In this document: piece after piece, positions 8,255 to 17,472 of the stretch
Layout of the letters: every line of letters begins with the position of its first letter
Position numbering within the stretch: the stretch's first letter is position 1
Assembly: GCA_021404565.1 (NCBI GenBank)
Contig: JAAWWF010000002.1
Coordinates: 248,001-312,000 of the forward strand
DNA from: Roseivirga sp.
GTDB taxonomy: Bacteria; Bacteroidota; Bacteroidia; Cytophagales; Cyclobacteriaceae
Direction of reading: 5' to 3'
Length of the DNA: 64,000 nt
Notes under the pieces: generated by a model
What the model was told of the DNA's origin: nothing
The model's input: only the letters and a program-made list of their open reading frames with translations
Database searches by the model: none
Made by a program: the position numbers and the translations under genes

Positions 8255-9268
8255 TTAAAACCAGCTATTGGTCACCTTACTGCCTTCCAGACTGTTTTCC
8301 AGGTCATCGGGCATACTTGGGAAAAAGTCAAGTCCTGTCAACGATTCGATCCTGTCGATAGTGACAACAAAGGACTGCAATGACGCACCGCTCTTCTCAT
8401 TTTTCATCAGAAAGGCAATCGCCTTGATGTCCGGCTTTTGGATGTCCAATACAATCTTATAGTAGTACTCGGGTATGGATACCTCGTTGGCACCAATCGT
8501 CTTGAACGTTTTGTTCAGCACAGGGCCGGTTACTACATAGATGTTGTCATTGGCCATGGCCCAGTTACGCACCTTATCTTCGAGCTTTTTCCAGATGCCT
8601 CTGTTGAATGAAGGGGCCTGCGGGCTCATATTACTCAGGTAGAATGACTGGCTTAGTGCAAAATCGTCATAAGAAAAATCAGCAGCCGGTGCCAGATGGC
8701 CCCGGTCATAGCCAGAACCTGCGTAGTCTTTCAGCTCTGCCGAGCCGGTTCTCACGCGTGGATCCTTTCTGAAGTCATCGGTTCTCGGGAGTTTATCTTG
8801 CCTCAGGCTATCTGCCGAAAGCAGGTAGGCAACCCACATGGCTTGCTCATGGGCTTCGTTGTAGCGAATGGTGTAGTAGGGGCGCTCTATGATGGCCTCA
8901 GAAGCACTGTATGTTGGCCAGGCAAAGTCAAATGCCTTGGTAAAGTAAAGGTCAAAATCATCATAATTGACTTTCTCTGCCGACTTATCCCCGGAAGGGC
9001 TCTTATCTTCTTTAGGTGCAACTGGTTCTTCCTGGCCGGTTGGCTCATCATCCTCACTAAAATCCGGTAATTCGAAGTTTTCAAGCACTTCGGGAAAAAG
9101 GCGTCCTTCCCAAATGGCAAGGCCTCCATAACCAACTACCAATATTAAAATCATGAATGTGGAAAAGCGCGCAAGGCTGAAACCTTTCTTTCCCTTCTTC
9201 CCTGATTTAGCGTTTGATTTCTTTCTTGCTGTCGTCTTCCGCCTGGGAGCGGGTTTTCTTTTAGCCAT
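8255..9268 (-). CDS. Membrane-anchored DNA/RNA non-specific endonuclease (NucA/EndoG type)
   Basis: Residues 1-35 are very basic (Lys/Arg tails), followed by one membrane helix at about 38-53, an acidic Pro/Glu linker (about 65-100) and a beta-beta-alpha-metal nuclease domain. The active-site motif is DRGHLAPA (catalytic H191) and the metal-binding Asn region is LSNMSPQAPSFNRGIWKKLE. The domain should face outside the cytoplasm, where it would degrade extracellular nucleic acid for nutrition or defence. The start MAKRKPAPRR at 9268 was preferred over one two codons upstream. The basic tail before the helix fits a positive-inside signal anchor. It is divergent from the amidohydrolase. Confidence 0.92.
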   Translation of the reverse strand: MAKRKPAPRRKTTARKKSNAKSGKKGKKGFSLARFSTFMILILVVGYGGLAIWEGRLFPEVLENFELPDFSEDDEPTGQEEPVAPKEDKSPSGDKSAEKVNYDDFDLYFTKAFDFAWPTYSASEAIIERPYYTIRYNEAHEQAMWVAYLLSADSLRQDKLPRTDDFRKDPRVRTGSAELKDYAGSGYDRGHLAPAADFSYDDFALSQSFYLSNMSPQAPSFNRGIWKKLEDKVRNWAMANDNIYVVTGPVLNKTFKTIGANEVSIPEYYYKIVLDIQKPDIKAIAFLMKNEKSGASLQSFVVTIDRIESLTGLDFFPSMPDDLENSLEGSKVTNSWF

Positions 9269-9280
9269 CCACAATCATTT

Positions 9281-9315
9281 TCGCAATGATAACCATTATT
9301 CACATTCTTGCGAAT
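9281..9315. promoter_or_regulatory. Dyad in the divergent nuclease/amidohydrolase intergenic region
   Basis: Perfect 7-bp arms TTCGCAA (9281-9287) and TTGCGAA (9309-9315) flank a centre that loosely resembles a Fur-type 15-mer at 9288-9302. The site is 13 bp from the nuclease start and 52 bp from the amidohydrolase start, a place suited to a shared operator. No factor can be named. Confidence 0.3.
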
Positions 9316-9366
9316 GCTTAATTTACTAAATTACTCACATTCAAATCACTTAACCGAATTGTTTAT

Positions 9367-12300
9367 ATGCAACATCATGACAATACATTAAGTGAAGGAA
9401 CCCGGAGGAATAAGGTCTTAATACTTTTTATGGTAACCTTAGTTTTTTCGTGGCAAACTTCACTGGCCTCAGGCTTTTGGCAGGAGGATCAAAATGACAC
9501 TACCAAGAAGGGGCAGACTACCTTTAAAGACCTACCACTAAAGGCAGAACGTACCCTTGAATTCAATACCAAAGAAGGTACCTGGGTATCAGTAGATGTA
9601 AGCCCCGATGGCAAGACCATTATTTTTGATATGTTGGGCGATCTCTACACCATGCCCTTTTCCGGGGGGAAGGCTACCCGACTTACAGACGGCATGGCCT
9701 ACGATACCCACCCAAGATATAGCCCTGATGGCAAAAGTGTTGTCTTTACGTCTGACAGAAGCGGAAGTGACAATGCCTGGATCATGGAGCTGGGATCTGA
9801 AGAAACCAAACAGATTACCAAAAGCCAGAACGAATGGGTACAATCTGCCGAATGGTCACCTGACGGTGAATATGTGGTAGTGACCAAAGGCCGCAGAAAT
9901 CACAAGCTATTTATGTACCACAAAGAAGGCGGTGGTGGTTTTCAGCTGATCAGCGCTCCTGCTGGTCTGAAGGTAATCGAGCCTGCTTTCAGCCCTGATG
10001 GCAGATATATTTATTACGCTCAACGCAATGGTGCTTGGAACTACAATGCACAGCTGCCACAATACCAGATAGGTATGTATGACAGAGAGAATGGCCAGAA
10101 TGCTACGATTACATCACGTTATGGCTCGGCTTTTTCTCCAACACTTTCGCCTGATGGCAAATGGCTGGTATATGGCTCGCGTTATGAAGACGAAACTGGT
10201 CTGGTTCTGCGCGACCTGAAAAACGGGGATGAGAAATGGCTGGCTTATCCTGTCCAAAGAGATGAGCAGGAGTCAATTGCTCCGCTGGGAGTATTGCCTG
10301 CCATGTCGTTTACTCCTGACAGCAAAGAGATTGTAGCTTCCTGGGGAGGTAAGCTTTACCGGGTGCCTGTCGCTGGTGGAGGCGCTACTGAAATTCCCAT
10401 GGATGTAGATGTGAAGCTGGAAATGGGTCCACGTTTGAAATTTGAATATCCTATTTCTGACGATAAGGATATGATTGTGACCCAGATCCGTGATGGAGTG
10501 CCTTCTCCTGATGGTACGAAGCTTGCCTTTACTGCTTTGAACCGCCTGTATGTGATGAACATCCCTGAAGGTGAGCCAAAAAGACTGAGTAAAATGGATA
10601 TGGTAGAAGCACAGCCTACCTGGTCACCTGATGGCAAATCAGTCGCCTTTGTTACCTGGTCGGACAGTGAAGGAGGAAGTATCTACAAAGTGAACGTGGA
10701 TGGCCGACCTAAACCTGAGAAACTGACAAACCAATCAGCGATCTATACCACACCTGTTTGGAATAGGAACGGGCGGATTGTTTTCGCCAAAGGAAGCGCG
10801 CAAAATCTGAAGGATGCAAACGGACCGGGAGCCCCAAGAGCTTCTGAGGACCTTTGCTGGATTTCAGCAGCAGGGGGAGATGTCAATTTCATCATGAAAA
10901 CGAGAGGACGTTCTAACCCACACTTTGTTAATGGCGATGATCGCATCTACCTCAGCGGTTTCAGAGGTTTAAGCTCCGTTCGGTGGGATGGTACCGATGA
11001 AAAGCGTCATGTCAATATCACCGGGATTACCACCTTCGGTTCTAACCCTTCAGATGATCACAATCATATCAATGAAATCGATCCATGGAAGAATGATGGT
11101 CATGATGAAGCGGCAACCCCAAGCTCATTGCAGGAAGGCTCGGGCTGGAGAGAGAACAATCCGCCATCAAGGGCGACCATGATTAAAATGGCCCCTGAGG
11201 GAGATAAAGCTATGGCACAGGTAAACAACGATATCTACGTGGTGACCATACCCAAGCTTGGACAGACACCAACCATTTCGGTATCGAACCCTGCCAGCTC
11301 ACAGTTTCCATCCTGGAAGCTGACAGAAATAGGAGGACAATTCCCTGCCTGGTCCAGTGATGCTAAGAAAGTACACTGGTCTATCGGTAACGCTCACTTT
11401 ATCTATGACCTGGATGACGCCAAGGTTTATGCCGATAGCGTGAAAGTGGCCAAGAAAGCTGAAGCTGAGAAAAAGAAGAAAGAGAAAGAGGAAAAAGAAA
11501 AGGCTGAGAAGGACGGAGATAAGGATAAAGAAGAAAAGGCCGAGGAGAAGAAGGATGCCGATAAAAAGGATAAGAAAAAGGACGAAGGATTTAAGCCTGT
11601 CGAGTTTAAAATAGAGATTACTGTAGAGAAAGACATTCCTGAGGGTACGGCCTTATTGAAAGGAGCCCGGATCATTACCATGAAGGGGGATGAGGTAATA
11701 GAAAACGGAGATGTACTGATCGAAAATGCTCGTATTAAGGCTGTAGGAGCCTCTGGTACGCTCTCTGTACCTCGTGGTACCAAAACCATAGATATGGCAG
11801 GTAAAACCATTGTTCCGGGTTTTGTGGATACACATGCACATATGTGGCCAGCCTGGGGATTGCATAAGAATCAGGTTTGGGTTTATGCAGCCAACCTGGC
11901 TTATGGTGTTACTGCCACACGCGATCCGCAAACAGCTACAACCGATGTGCTAACCTACTCTGATATGGTAGAAACCGGCCAGATTTACGGACCAAGGGTG
12001 TATTCTACCGGTCCTGGGGTGGGGTTCTGGATGTACAACCTGAAAAGCCTTGAGCAAACCAAGAAGGTGTTGAAGCAGTACTCTCAGTACTACAATACCA
12101 AGACCATCAAAATGTACCTGGTAGGTAATCGTAAGCAACGCCAGTGGGTGATCGAGGCGGCTAAAGAGCAGAAGCTGATGCCAACGACTGAGGGCGGTCT
12201 GGACTTCAAGCTGAATATGACGCAGATGATTGATGGCTATCCTGGTCATGAGCATTCACTGCCAATTGCTCCGCTTTACAGAGATGTAACTTATTCCGTT

Positions 12301-12900
12301 GCTGAGTCGAAAATGGCTTATACGCCTACGCTGCTGGTATCTTATGGAGGTCCATGGGCTGAAAACTACTACTATAGCAGAGAGAACCCTTTCCACGATC
12401 CTAAGCTTAGCTACTTCACACCTTATACCGAATTGGCTTCCAAATCAAGAAGGAGGCCAGGGTGGTTTATGGATGAGGAGCACGTGTTCCAGAAGCATGC
12501 AGAAGGAGTGAAGTCTGTAGTAGAGCAGGGAGGACTTGCCGGAGTAGGGAGTCATGGTCAGCTTCAGGGCTTAGGTTTCCATTGGGAGCTTTGGTCTGTT
12601 GCTTCCGGTGGCATGTCTAACCTGGATGCACTGAAGACTGCCACTATCCTTGGAGCAACTGCCATTGGTTTGGAAGGAGATATCGGGTCCATCGAAGCAG
12701 GTAAGCTTGCCGATTTGGTAATCCTGGATAAGAATCCGCTGGATAATATCCGTAATACCAATACCATTACGCATGTATTGAAGAATGGCAGACTCTATGA
12801 GGCTAATACTTTAGATGAGGTGTATCCCCGTAAAAAGAAAGCCGAGAAGTTCTGGTGGCACGAGGCTAAGCCTGCAGGGCTGCCAGGGATGAAGAAGTAG
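9367..12900 (+). CDS. Exported PD40 beta-propeller / amidohydrolase fusion
   Basis: The protein has 1177 residues. A signal peptide (VLILFMVTLVFSWQTSLASG) precedes many TolB/PD40 propeller blades with SPDGK-type turns (about residues 60-690). A Lys/Glu-rich charged linker follows (about 695-740) and then an amidohydrolase domain with the metal ligands H823 and H825 in DTHAHMW. The domain also has the composite start PGFVDTHAHM and the family end GSIEAGKLADLVILDKNP. This architecture is a known class of secreted amidohydrolases in Bacteroidota with unknown substrates; cyclic dipeptides or modified amino acids are possible. Metal binding and periplasmic or surface location are inferred. It stands alone and ends in TAG, which lies within an inverted repeat. 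Confidence 0.93.
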   Translation: MQHHDNTLSEGTRRNKVLILFMVTLVFSWQTSLASGFWQEDQNDTTKKGQTTFKDLPLKAERTLEFNTKEGTWVSVDVSPDGKTIIFDMLGDLYTMPFSGGKATRLTDGMAYDTHPRYSPDGKSVVFTSDRSGSDNAWIMELGSEETKQITKSQNEWVQSAEWSPDGEYVVVTKGRRNHKLFMYHKEGGGGFQLISAPAGLKVIEPAFSPDGRYIYYAQRNGAWNYNAQLPQYQIGMYDRENGQNATITSRYGSAFSPTLSPDGKWLVYGSRYEDETGLVLRDLKNGDEKWLAYPVQRDEQESIAPLGVLPAMSFTPDSKEIVASWGGKLYRVPVAGGGATEIPMDVDVKLEMGPRLKFEYPISDDKDMIVTQIRDGVPSPDGTKLAFTALNRLYVMNIPEGEPKRLSKMDMVEAQPTWSPDGKSVAFVTWSDSEGGSIYKVNVDGRPKPEKLTNQSAIYTTPVWNRNGRIVFAKGSAQNLKDANGPGAPRASEDLCWISAAGGDVNFIMKTRGRSNPHFVNGDDRIYLSGFRGLSSVRWDGTDEKRHVNITGITTFGSNPSDDHNHINEIDPWKNDGHDEAATPSSLQEGSGWRENNPPSRATMIKMAPEGDKAMAQVNNDIYVVTIPKLGQTPTISVSNPASSQFPSWKLTEIGGQFPAWSSDAKKVHWSIGNAHFIYDLDDAKVYADSVKVAKKAEAEKKKKEKEEKEKAEKDGDKDKEEKAEEKKDADKKDKKKDEGFKPVEFKIEITVEKDIPEGTALLKGARIITMKGDEVIENGDVLIENARIKAVGASGTLSVPRGTKTIDMAGKTIVPGFVDTHAHMWPAWGLHKNQVWVYAANLAYGVTATRDPQTATTDVLTYSDMVETGQIYGPRVYSTGPGVGFWMYNLKSLEQTKKVLKQYSQYYNTKTIKMYLVGNRKQRQWVIEAAKEQKLMPTTEGGLDFKLNMTQMIDGYPGHEHSLPIAPLYRDVTYSVAESKMAYTPTLLVSYGGPWAENYYYSRENPFHDPKLSYFTPYTELASKSRRRPGWFMDEEHVFQKHAEGVKSVVEQGGLAGVGSHGQLQGLGFHWELWSVASGGMSNLDALKTATILGATAIGLEGDIGSIEAGKLADLVILDKNPLDNIRNTNTITHVLKNGRLYEANTLDEVYPRKKKAEKFWWHEAKPAGLPGMKK

Positions 12901-12984
12901 ACCTACGCTGAAGCTTCGGTCTACAAAGTGAACCTACGCTTTTATAGGCTGTAGCACTGGCATAGACCTAAAAGCTTCGGTCTA
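12898..12984. repeat. Two short related inverted repeats after the amidohydrolase gene
   Basis: TAGACC...GGTCTA occurs twice (12898-12923 and 12963-12984), each with an AGCTTC core between the arms. The first includes the TAG stop codon. ACCTACGCT also occurs twice (12901, 12932). They look like a decayed tandem duplication forming two hairpins ahead of the terminator. Confidence 0.5.
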
Positions 12985-13023
12985 TAACTTAGACTGGAAG
13001 GTCTTAGTATTTAGATAAAATAC

Positions 13024-13053
13024 AAAACCCCGGCCACTCGGCCGGGGTTTTAT
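13024..13053. terminator. Bidirectional terminator between convergent genes
   Basis: A perfect 12-bp GC-rich stem (AAAACCCCGGCC with its complement) closes a 4-nt loop, with A on the left and T on the right. It serves the amidohydrolase gene and the convergent FISUMP-domain gene. Confidence 0.92.
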
Positions 13054-13070
13054 TGTGTCTTCCAGCTACA

Positions 13071-13733
13071 TCAATCCTTCACACAACGTACAGAGTAGGC
13101 GTGGAGCTTATAAATGTATCCTCTGAATATTCCTGCATTTTCATTGTCTACAAAACGATACCAGGCATCCCCTTTGGTCCTTTTTGACTTGGATGTCGCT
13201 GTCCAGTAAGTGGCTGAGATACCAGCGTCTTTGAATTTCTTCTTTTTGAAGGCAAAAGCAATTACCATCTGTTTGTAGAAACCACCCGCTACCGCATTGA
13301 ATCCACTTGGAATGCCTGTCAGATCTCCCCATCCTTGATTGGGTGCTTTCAGGCGACTTCCCAGTATGTCATTGTTTCCGCGCCAGTAGAGTCCTTCCGA
13401 TTCACCTTCGCTCATCCCCAGGCTAACCTCCAATGCCATCCATTCTTCGTCAGTGGGTAGATGCCAGCCTGAAGGGCAACCTTGCGTGGCGCTGGCCCAG
13501 GTATATAGTCTACCATAATGTTGGCTGTTTTCTTCGACATTGTCATAGACCCAGGAAGAGTCACTTTTGAAATTCAGGTTCTCTGACATCCACCATTGAT
13601 CTCCGATTTTTACGGTTTTGTAGGTTTGATTGTCACGCGAATCAGTCATTTCACCTGTCTCATTTTGAGCTATAAGGTCGAAAGAGGATAATACAAGACA
13701 AAAAATGAAGTAGAGATGAGGAAACTTGGGCAT
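13071..13733 (-). CDS. Exported FISUMP-domain protein (Fibrobacter succinogenes major paralogous domain)
   Basis: A signal peptide (MPKFPHLYFIFCLVLSSFDLIAQ) is followed by one domain with the family landmarks: QTYKTVKIGDQWWMSENLNF, YGRLYTWASA, CPSGWHLPTDEEW, a middle AGGFY block and the closing HAYSVRCVKD. Such domains are common in secreted proteins of Bacteroidota and Fibrobacteres; no enzymatic role is established. The CPSGW and SVRCVKD cysteines probably pair. It is convergent with the amidohydrolase gene, with the terminator between. Confidence 0.87.
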   Translation of the reverse strand: MPKFPHLYFIFCLVLSSFDLIAQNETGEMTDSRDNQTYKTVKIGDQWWMSENLNFKSDSSWVYDNVEENSQHYGRLYTWASATQGCPSGWHLPTDEEWMALEVSLGMSEGESEGLYWRGNNDILGSRLKAPNQGWGDLTGIPSGFNAVAGGFYKQMVIAFAFKKKKFKDAGISATYWTATSKSKRTKGDAWYRFVDNENAGIFRGYIYKLHAYSVRCVKD

Positions 13734-13902
13734 TTGATGGGGGGACTGTTTCGGTTGAAGCGATCAAGCTAAGGAAATGCGAAAAGCAATACAAGAAGAC
13801 TTGTAAATTGTACTGTCCAGAGACGGCCTCTAAAAAATAAAATAAGCTTTCTGATTGAAGGTGATCAAGGAAGATGTTAACGTTGGACTCACCTCCAGAC
13901 TA

Positions 13903-14808
13903 TTACACCTTCTCAAATACCAATCTATAATGGTCCATTATCTCCTTTTCAAAACAGACCCTGTTGGGGCTTTCGTTGAGGGTGGCGAGCAGATGGCGGA
14001 AATCTTTGTTAAAGAGGTAATTGGGAACAAGAGAGAGGTATAGCAGGTATTTTCTGATGCTGAATTTTTTGAATCTCTTTTGCCACTGCTTTATGGTTTC
14101 AATATAGTCAATGCGGCCACTGCTCTGGGAGATAAGCTTGAACTTAGGTTCAGCATTTCTGATCACCATTTCAGGGCCGTAGGGGAGCCATGAGCCGGGG
14201 AATTCTTCTACCATCAATGCCATAACACGTTCTGCTGAGCCTTTAGGGGCATTTACATCCATATCCTCGAATTCGATCATGTTTTTACTAAACACCATGG
14301 TTTGCATATAAAACCTACCGCCCACCGGTAGCAAGTCATAGAGGGTCTGAAAGAAATCGGCATAAACCTGCTCTTGCTTACCCGCCTGCCATTGTTCTAC
14401 TGAGCAGAAGTGCTCGAGTCCACCAATACAAACGATAGCGTCAAAAGTGCCATAGTCTTCGGGCTTTACGGTGCGGCAGTCCTGAACGCGAACGTCATAG
14501 CCGTTCTTTTGGCAGGCCTCAGCTTGTCCTTCAGATAGTGTCAGTCCGATACTCGTGGCACCTCTGTCTTTTACGATATAATTAGTAAAAGGGGCCCAGC
14601 CGCAGGCCATGTCCAGTACTTTGGAATCCTTTTTTATGTGTAAGCTGTCTGCAATAAACTTATGCTTTGCTTTTTGTGCTTCCTCCAATGACATGGTAAA
14701 ATCGCCATCATACTTAGCACCACTATAGTCGCCTGTTTGCCCCATACTTAATCGAAAAATCTTATCGATGGTGGTGTAGGTGAAATCTAAATCTTTCTTT
14801 TCTGCCAT
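13903..14808 (-). CDS. SAM-dependent methyltransferase, cyclopropane-fatty-acid-synthase-like
   Basis: The protein has 301 residues. The N-terminus (YTTIDKIFRLSMGQTGDYSG) matches the CMAS/CfaB-type lid with YSGAKYDGDFTMSLEEAQ. The SAM-binding site is VLDMACGWAPFTNYIV, followed by IGLTLSEGQ and the motif CIGGLEHFCS. The family modifies lipid acyl chains or small molecules. The Cys in place of the first Gly of DxGCGWG is slightly unusual. It is transcribed alone on the minus strand, 169 bp after the FISUMP gene start. Lipid modification is the likeliest role; the substrate is uncertain. Confidence 0.85.
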   Translation of the reverse strand: MAEKKDLDFTYTTIDKIFRLSMGQTGDYSGAKYDGDFTMSLEEAQKAKHKFIADSLHIKKDSKVLDMACGWAPFTNYIVKDRGATSIGLTLSEGQAEACQKNGYDVRVQDCRTVKPEDYGTFDAIVCIGGLEHFCSVEQWQAGKQEQVYADFFQTLYDLLPVGGRFYMQTMVFSKNMIEFEDMDVNAPKGSAERVMALMVEEFPGSWLPYGPEMVIRNAEPKFKLISQSSGRIDYIETIKQWQKRFKKFSIRKYLLYLSLVPNYLFNKDFRHLLATLNESPNRVCFEKEIMDHYRLVFEKV

Positions 14809-14908
14809 GATTTTGTGAAGGTTGAATGATCAAGTTAACCTATTTCGCGAGATAAGGATCAGGGTGTTGATGGGATGTACTCCGGGATTGACAAACGAGG
14901 TAGGTGAA

Positions 14909-15553
14909 TCAATAGAAAAATACCAGACTGGTACCGGGCACTTCCATACGGTTGTCACCGGGCAGAAAGCCCTGCATTTTGGGGAGTTCATCTAGATAGG
15001 CAAGCACTTTTTTATCCACCAGCAGCTGATTAACGCCCTTCTGACTACAGTTATCTGACTCTTGCTTATAGCTCAACAAGCCGGAGAGAAGATCAAAGTC
15101 TATATTGGTGAAACTATCACATAGAGTGCCGAAGGATATTTTAGCTGAAACCAATTCAAAGACACCGTCAAGAAATCTGAAATGATGAGTGTAGTTCCAT
15201 TTCTCTGTTTCACCTCCGGTATGGTAGAACACCAGCTGGCCGTCTTTTATCTCAACACTCACAAAAGGGTCTCCCAGCGCACCACCTGCCTCACTGGCCA
15301 TAACGACTCCGGTTTTCTGTTGCCAAAGTGTCCAGTCGTTTGCAGTTTTCTTAAAAATATGTACTTCTCTCAGCCTTCCGTTATCGGTAATACTGTCGGT
15401 GCTATAGACTACAACACGCTCGTTAACATCATCACCATCCAGGTCACCCAAAGCCTCTTCCAAAAACTCTGCTTTCGTTTGGGCCTTTATTGAGTTTAAG
15501 GAGCTTATTGTGAAAAGCAGAAGAAACAAGAATAGGGGCGGACGTCTGAGCAT
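14909..15553 (-). CDS. Exported protein of unknown function (FG-GAP-like start)
   Basis: The protein has 214 residues with a signal peptide (LFLFLLLFTISSLNSIKAQ). The mature start (LEEALGDLDGDDVNERVVVY) has the calcium-binding D-x-D-G-D loop of FG-GAP/VCBS-like repeats, followed by beta-rich segments (HFRFLDGVFELVSA). One Cys pair may be present (TLCDSF, SDNCSQ). No family with a known reaction was recognised. It is followed by a 100-bp gap on the minus strand before the methyltransferase, so the two may be co-transcribed. Confidence 0.7.
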   Translation of the reverse strand: MLRRPPLFLFLLLFTISSLNSIKAQTKAEFLEEALGDLDGDDVNERVVVYSTDSITDNGRLREVHIFKKTANDWTLWQQKTGVVMASEAGGALGDPFVSVEIKDGQLVFYHTGGETEKWNYTHHFRFLDGVFELVSAKISFGTLCDSFTNIDFDLLSGLLSYKQESDNCSQKGVNQLLVDKKVLAYLDELPKMQGFLPGDNRMEVPGTSLVFFY

Positions 15554-15729
15554 ATGACTTAAGGGTTCAAACCGACTGTTAATTTGCCATTCATTTCAGA
15601 GAAACAAAAATATCAGAATAAATGAGGCTTGATTTTGTTGTTCTTCAATAGGTCGATGAGATGCTAAATGAATATTTACAAAACCCTGGACTTAAGATTT
15701 CGGTAAAAGGTGAGTAGCACCAGATAGTA

Positions 15730-16875
15730 ATGGATATAGTTTATGCACTGGCAGCCTTTCAGGGGCTCATTTTTACCGGATTCCTCATCATCAGGAGAGA
15801 GCAGCGTCTGGCCAATCAGTTACTGGCTGCTTACCTTTTGTTCATCTGTTTTTCTTTATTGACCAGCTACCTGAGAGAAACCGGACTATTGGAGCAATTT
15901 CCACATCTACTTGGTCTTGACTCGGGTATCACATACGTGTGCGGACCTTTTCTATGGTTCTATGCCTTACTCGTAACCCGTAAAATTACCGTATTGAAAT
16001 GGAGAGATGCCTGGCATCTGATTCCCTTCATCCTTCACTATGTATATGTGTATTTCGTGATTATAAAGGAGCCCGAAGCCTTTAAGCTGGCTTTAATCAG
16101 GGGAGAGACCAGTCTGTCGAATCCCGACTTTGTACTCTGGTCCAATGGCGCCAAAATTTTACACTCGTTTATCTACTATGCCTTTATTTATCGCTTGATC
16201 AGCAATTGGGAGAAATCGGTACAACAACAAAAGTCGATGACAAAACTTGTTGAGCTTAAATGGTTGCGCTGGATACTAATGGTCATTCTGGCCATTTCGG
16301 TAGTGATGACAATTTGGTTTGTCACCTATTTGGTTTTCCATATTTCCATTATCAATGGACTGATGGGAGCCTTGATCAATGTGCTGTTGTTCGTATTGGT
16401 CTATGCCATTGTTTTCTTTGCCCTGAGGTATCCCGGCTTGTTCAAAGGGCAAGAGACTGAGGAGAAGAGAACAAGTCATTCCCAAAAGTATGCCCAATCG
16501 ACCATTTCAAATGATGAGAGCAAAATTCATTGGCAAAAAGTTGCCTCTTATATGGAGGCCTCAAAACCCTATCTTAAAGCAAACCTTACGATAGCCGATT
16601 TGGCTCAGGTGCTTGATTTACCAGTGAAAACCTTGTCTCAAACAATCAATGAAAACTCGGGAAAAAATTTCTTCAATTTCATAAATCAATACAGAGTTGA
16701 AGAGTTTAAAGTGAGGGCTGCTGACCCCTCCAATGGCCACCTTACTTTACTGGCCATTGCCCTGGATTGTGGTTTTGCCTCAAGATCCTCTTTCCATGCC
16801 ATTTTCAAGAAACTTGAGAATTGTACTCCAAAGCAGTATATAAACGGGTTAAAGCCTTCTTTGCAGCCTCAATAA
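15730..16875 (+). CDS. Membrane-bound AraC-family transcriptional regulator
   Basis: The first about 230 residues have roughly seven hydrophobic helices (for example LAAFQGLIFTGFLII, WLRWILMVILAISVVMTIWF). After a short linker comes an AraC HTH domain (about 280-378) with LTIADLAQVLDLPVKTLSQ and DCGFASRSSFHAIFKKLENC and the closing TPKQYI. This architecture is widespread in Bacteroidota and links an unknown membrane signal to gene control. Two small SnoaL-like genes follow on the same strand, with 90 and 30 bp gaps, and may be its targets or co-transcribed. Confidence 0.9.
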   Translation: MDIVYALAAFQGLIFTGFLIIRREQRLANQLLAAYLLFICFSLLTSYLRETGLLEQFPHLLGLDSGITYVCGPFLWFYALLVTRKITVLKWRDAWHLIPFILHYVYVYFVIIKEPEAFKLALIRGETSLSNPDFVLWSNGAKILHSFIYYAFIYRLISNWEKSVQQQKSMTKLVELKWLRWILMVILAISVVMTIWFVTYLVFHISIINGLMGALINVLLFVLVYAIVFFALRYPGLFKGQETEEKRTSHSQKYAQSTISNDESKIHWQKVASYMEASKPYLKANLTIADLAQVLDLPVKTLSQTINENSGKNFFNFINQYRVEEFKVRAADPSNGHLTLLAIALDCGFASRSSFHAIFKKLENCTPKQYINGLKPSLQPQ

Positions 16876-16965
16876 GTCCAGATTCAGGACTTTGCACTTT
16901 CTTAGTAGTTTTTTAACAGCATCTCTACCAGCGGCTGGCGTATTTCAGGGAGTAAATCCATCTCT

Positions 16966-17442
16966 ATGAAAAAGACTTGTCTCTTACTGAGTGTTATCAC
17001 TACTCTTTTAACAGCATGTACTCAATCGCCTGACCAGGTTTCGCAGCAAGAAGCCAATGAAATCATTCTGAACATTCATAAGATTTATGAGAAGGCAGTT
17101 CCTGAAAAAGACTTGTCTGTCATCATGACTTTATATGAAGAGGACGCTACTTACCTGCCCTTTCAACATGTTATCCTGAAGGGTAAAGATGAAATCAGCA
17201 AAGCCTGGGAACGAACTTTTACTTATCCCGTAGTGAGCTTCGATCTGGAAGTCGTGTCCGTATCTGTTCATGGAGACCTTATTCATGAAATTGGCAGGAC
17301 CCATTCAATCTTTGATTTTAATGGAGAAAAGATACCAGGAGAGTTCAAATACCTCAACGTATGGAGAAGACAGCCCAACGGAGAGTACAAGATTCATATG
17401 GCTACTTACAACGCGTGGCTTGACCCTGCAGATGAAGGCTAA
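16966..17442 (+). CDS. SnoaL-like/DUF4440 lipoprotein
   Basis: The protein has 158 residues. The lipobox LLTAC gives a lipidated Cys at residue 18. The domain (about 35-155) is of the NTF2/SnoaL type: a helix ILNIHKIYEKAVPEKDLSVI, the strand LYEEDATYLP, GKDEISKAW and the end KYLNVWRRQPNGEYKI. These domains bind small hydrophobic ligands or catalyse isomerisation; here neither can be assigned. It is paralogous to the next gene, 30 bp away, and follows the membrane AraC regulator. Confidence 0.85.
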   Translation: MKKTCLLLSVITTLLTACTQSPDQVSQQEANEIILNIHKIYEKAVPEKDLSVIMTLYEEDATYLPFQHVILKGKDEISKAWERTFTYPVVSFDLEVVSVSVHGDLIHEIGRTHSIFDFNGEKIPGEFKYLNVWRRQPNGEYKIHMATYNAWLDPADEG

Positions 17443-17472
17443 TCGAACATAACTATCAAATTTATATAACGA

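Noticed and set aside
9288-9302. Fur box called as a feature
   Set aside because: Match is partial and by eye only; kept as a finding with low interest.
11427-11810. Ser/Phe-rich open frame antisense to the amidohydrolase linker
   Set aside because: It is only the complement of the Lys/Glu-rich linker codons; no start context or family.
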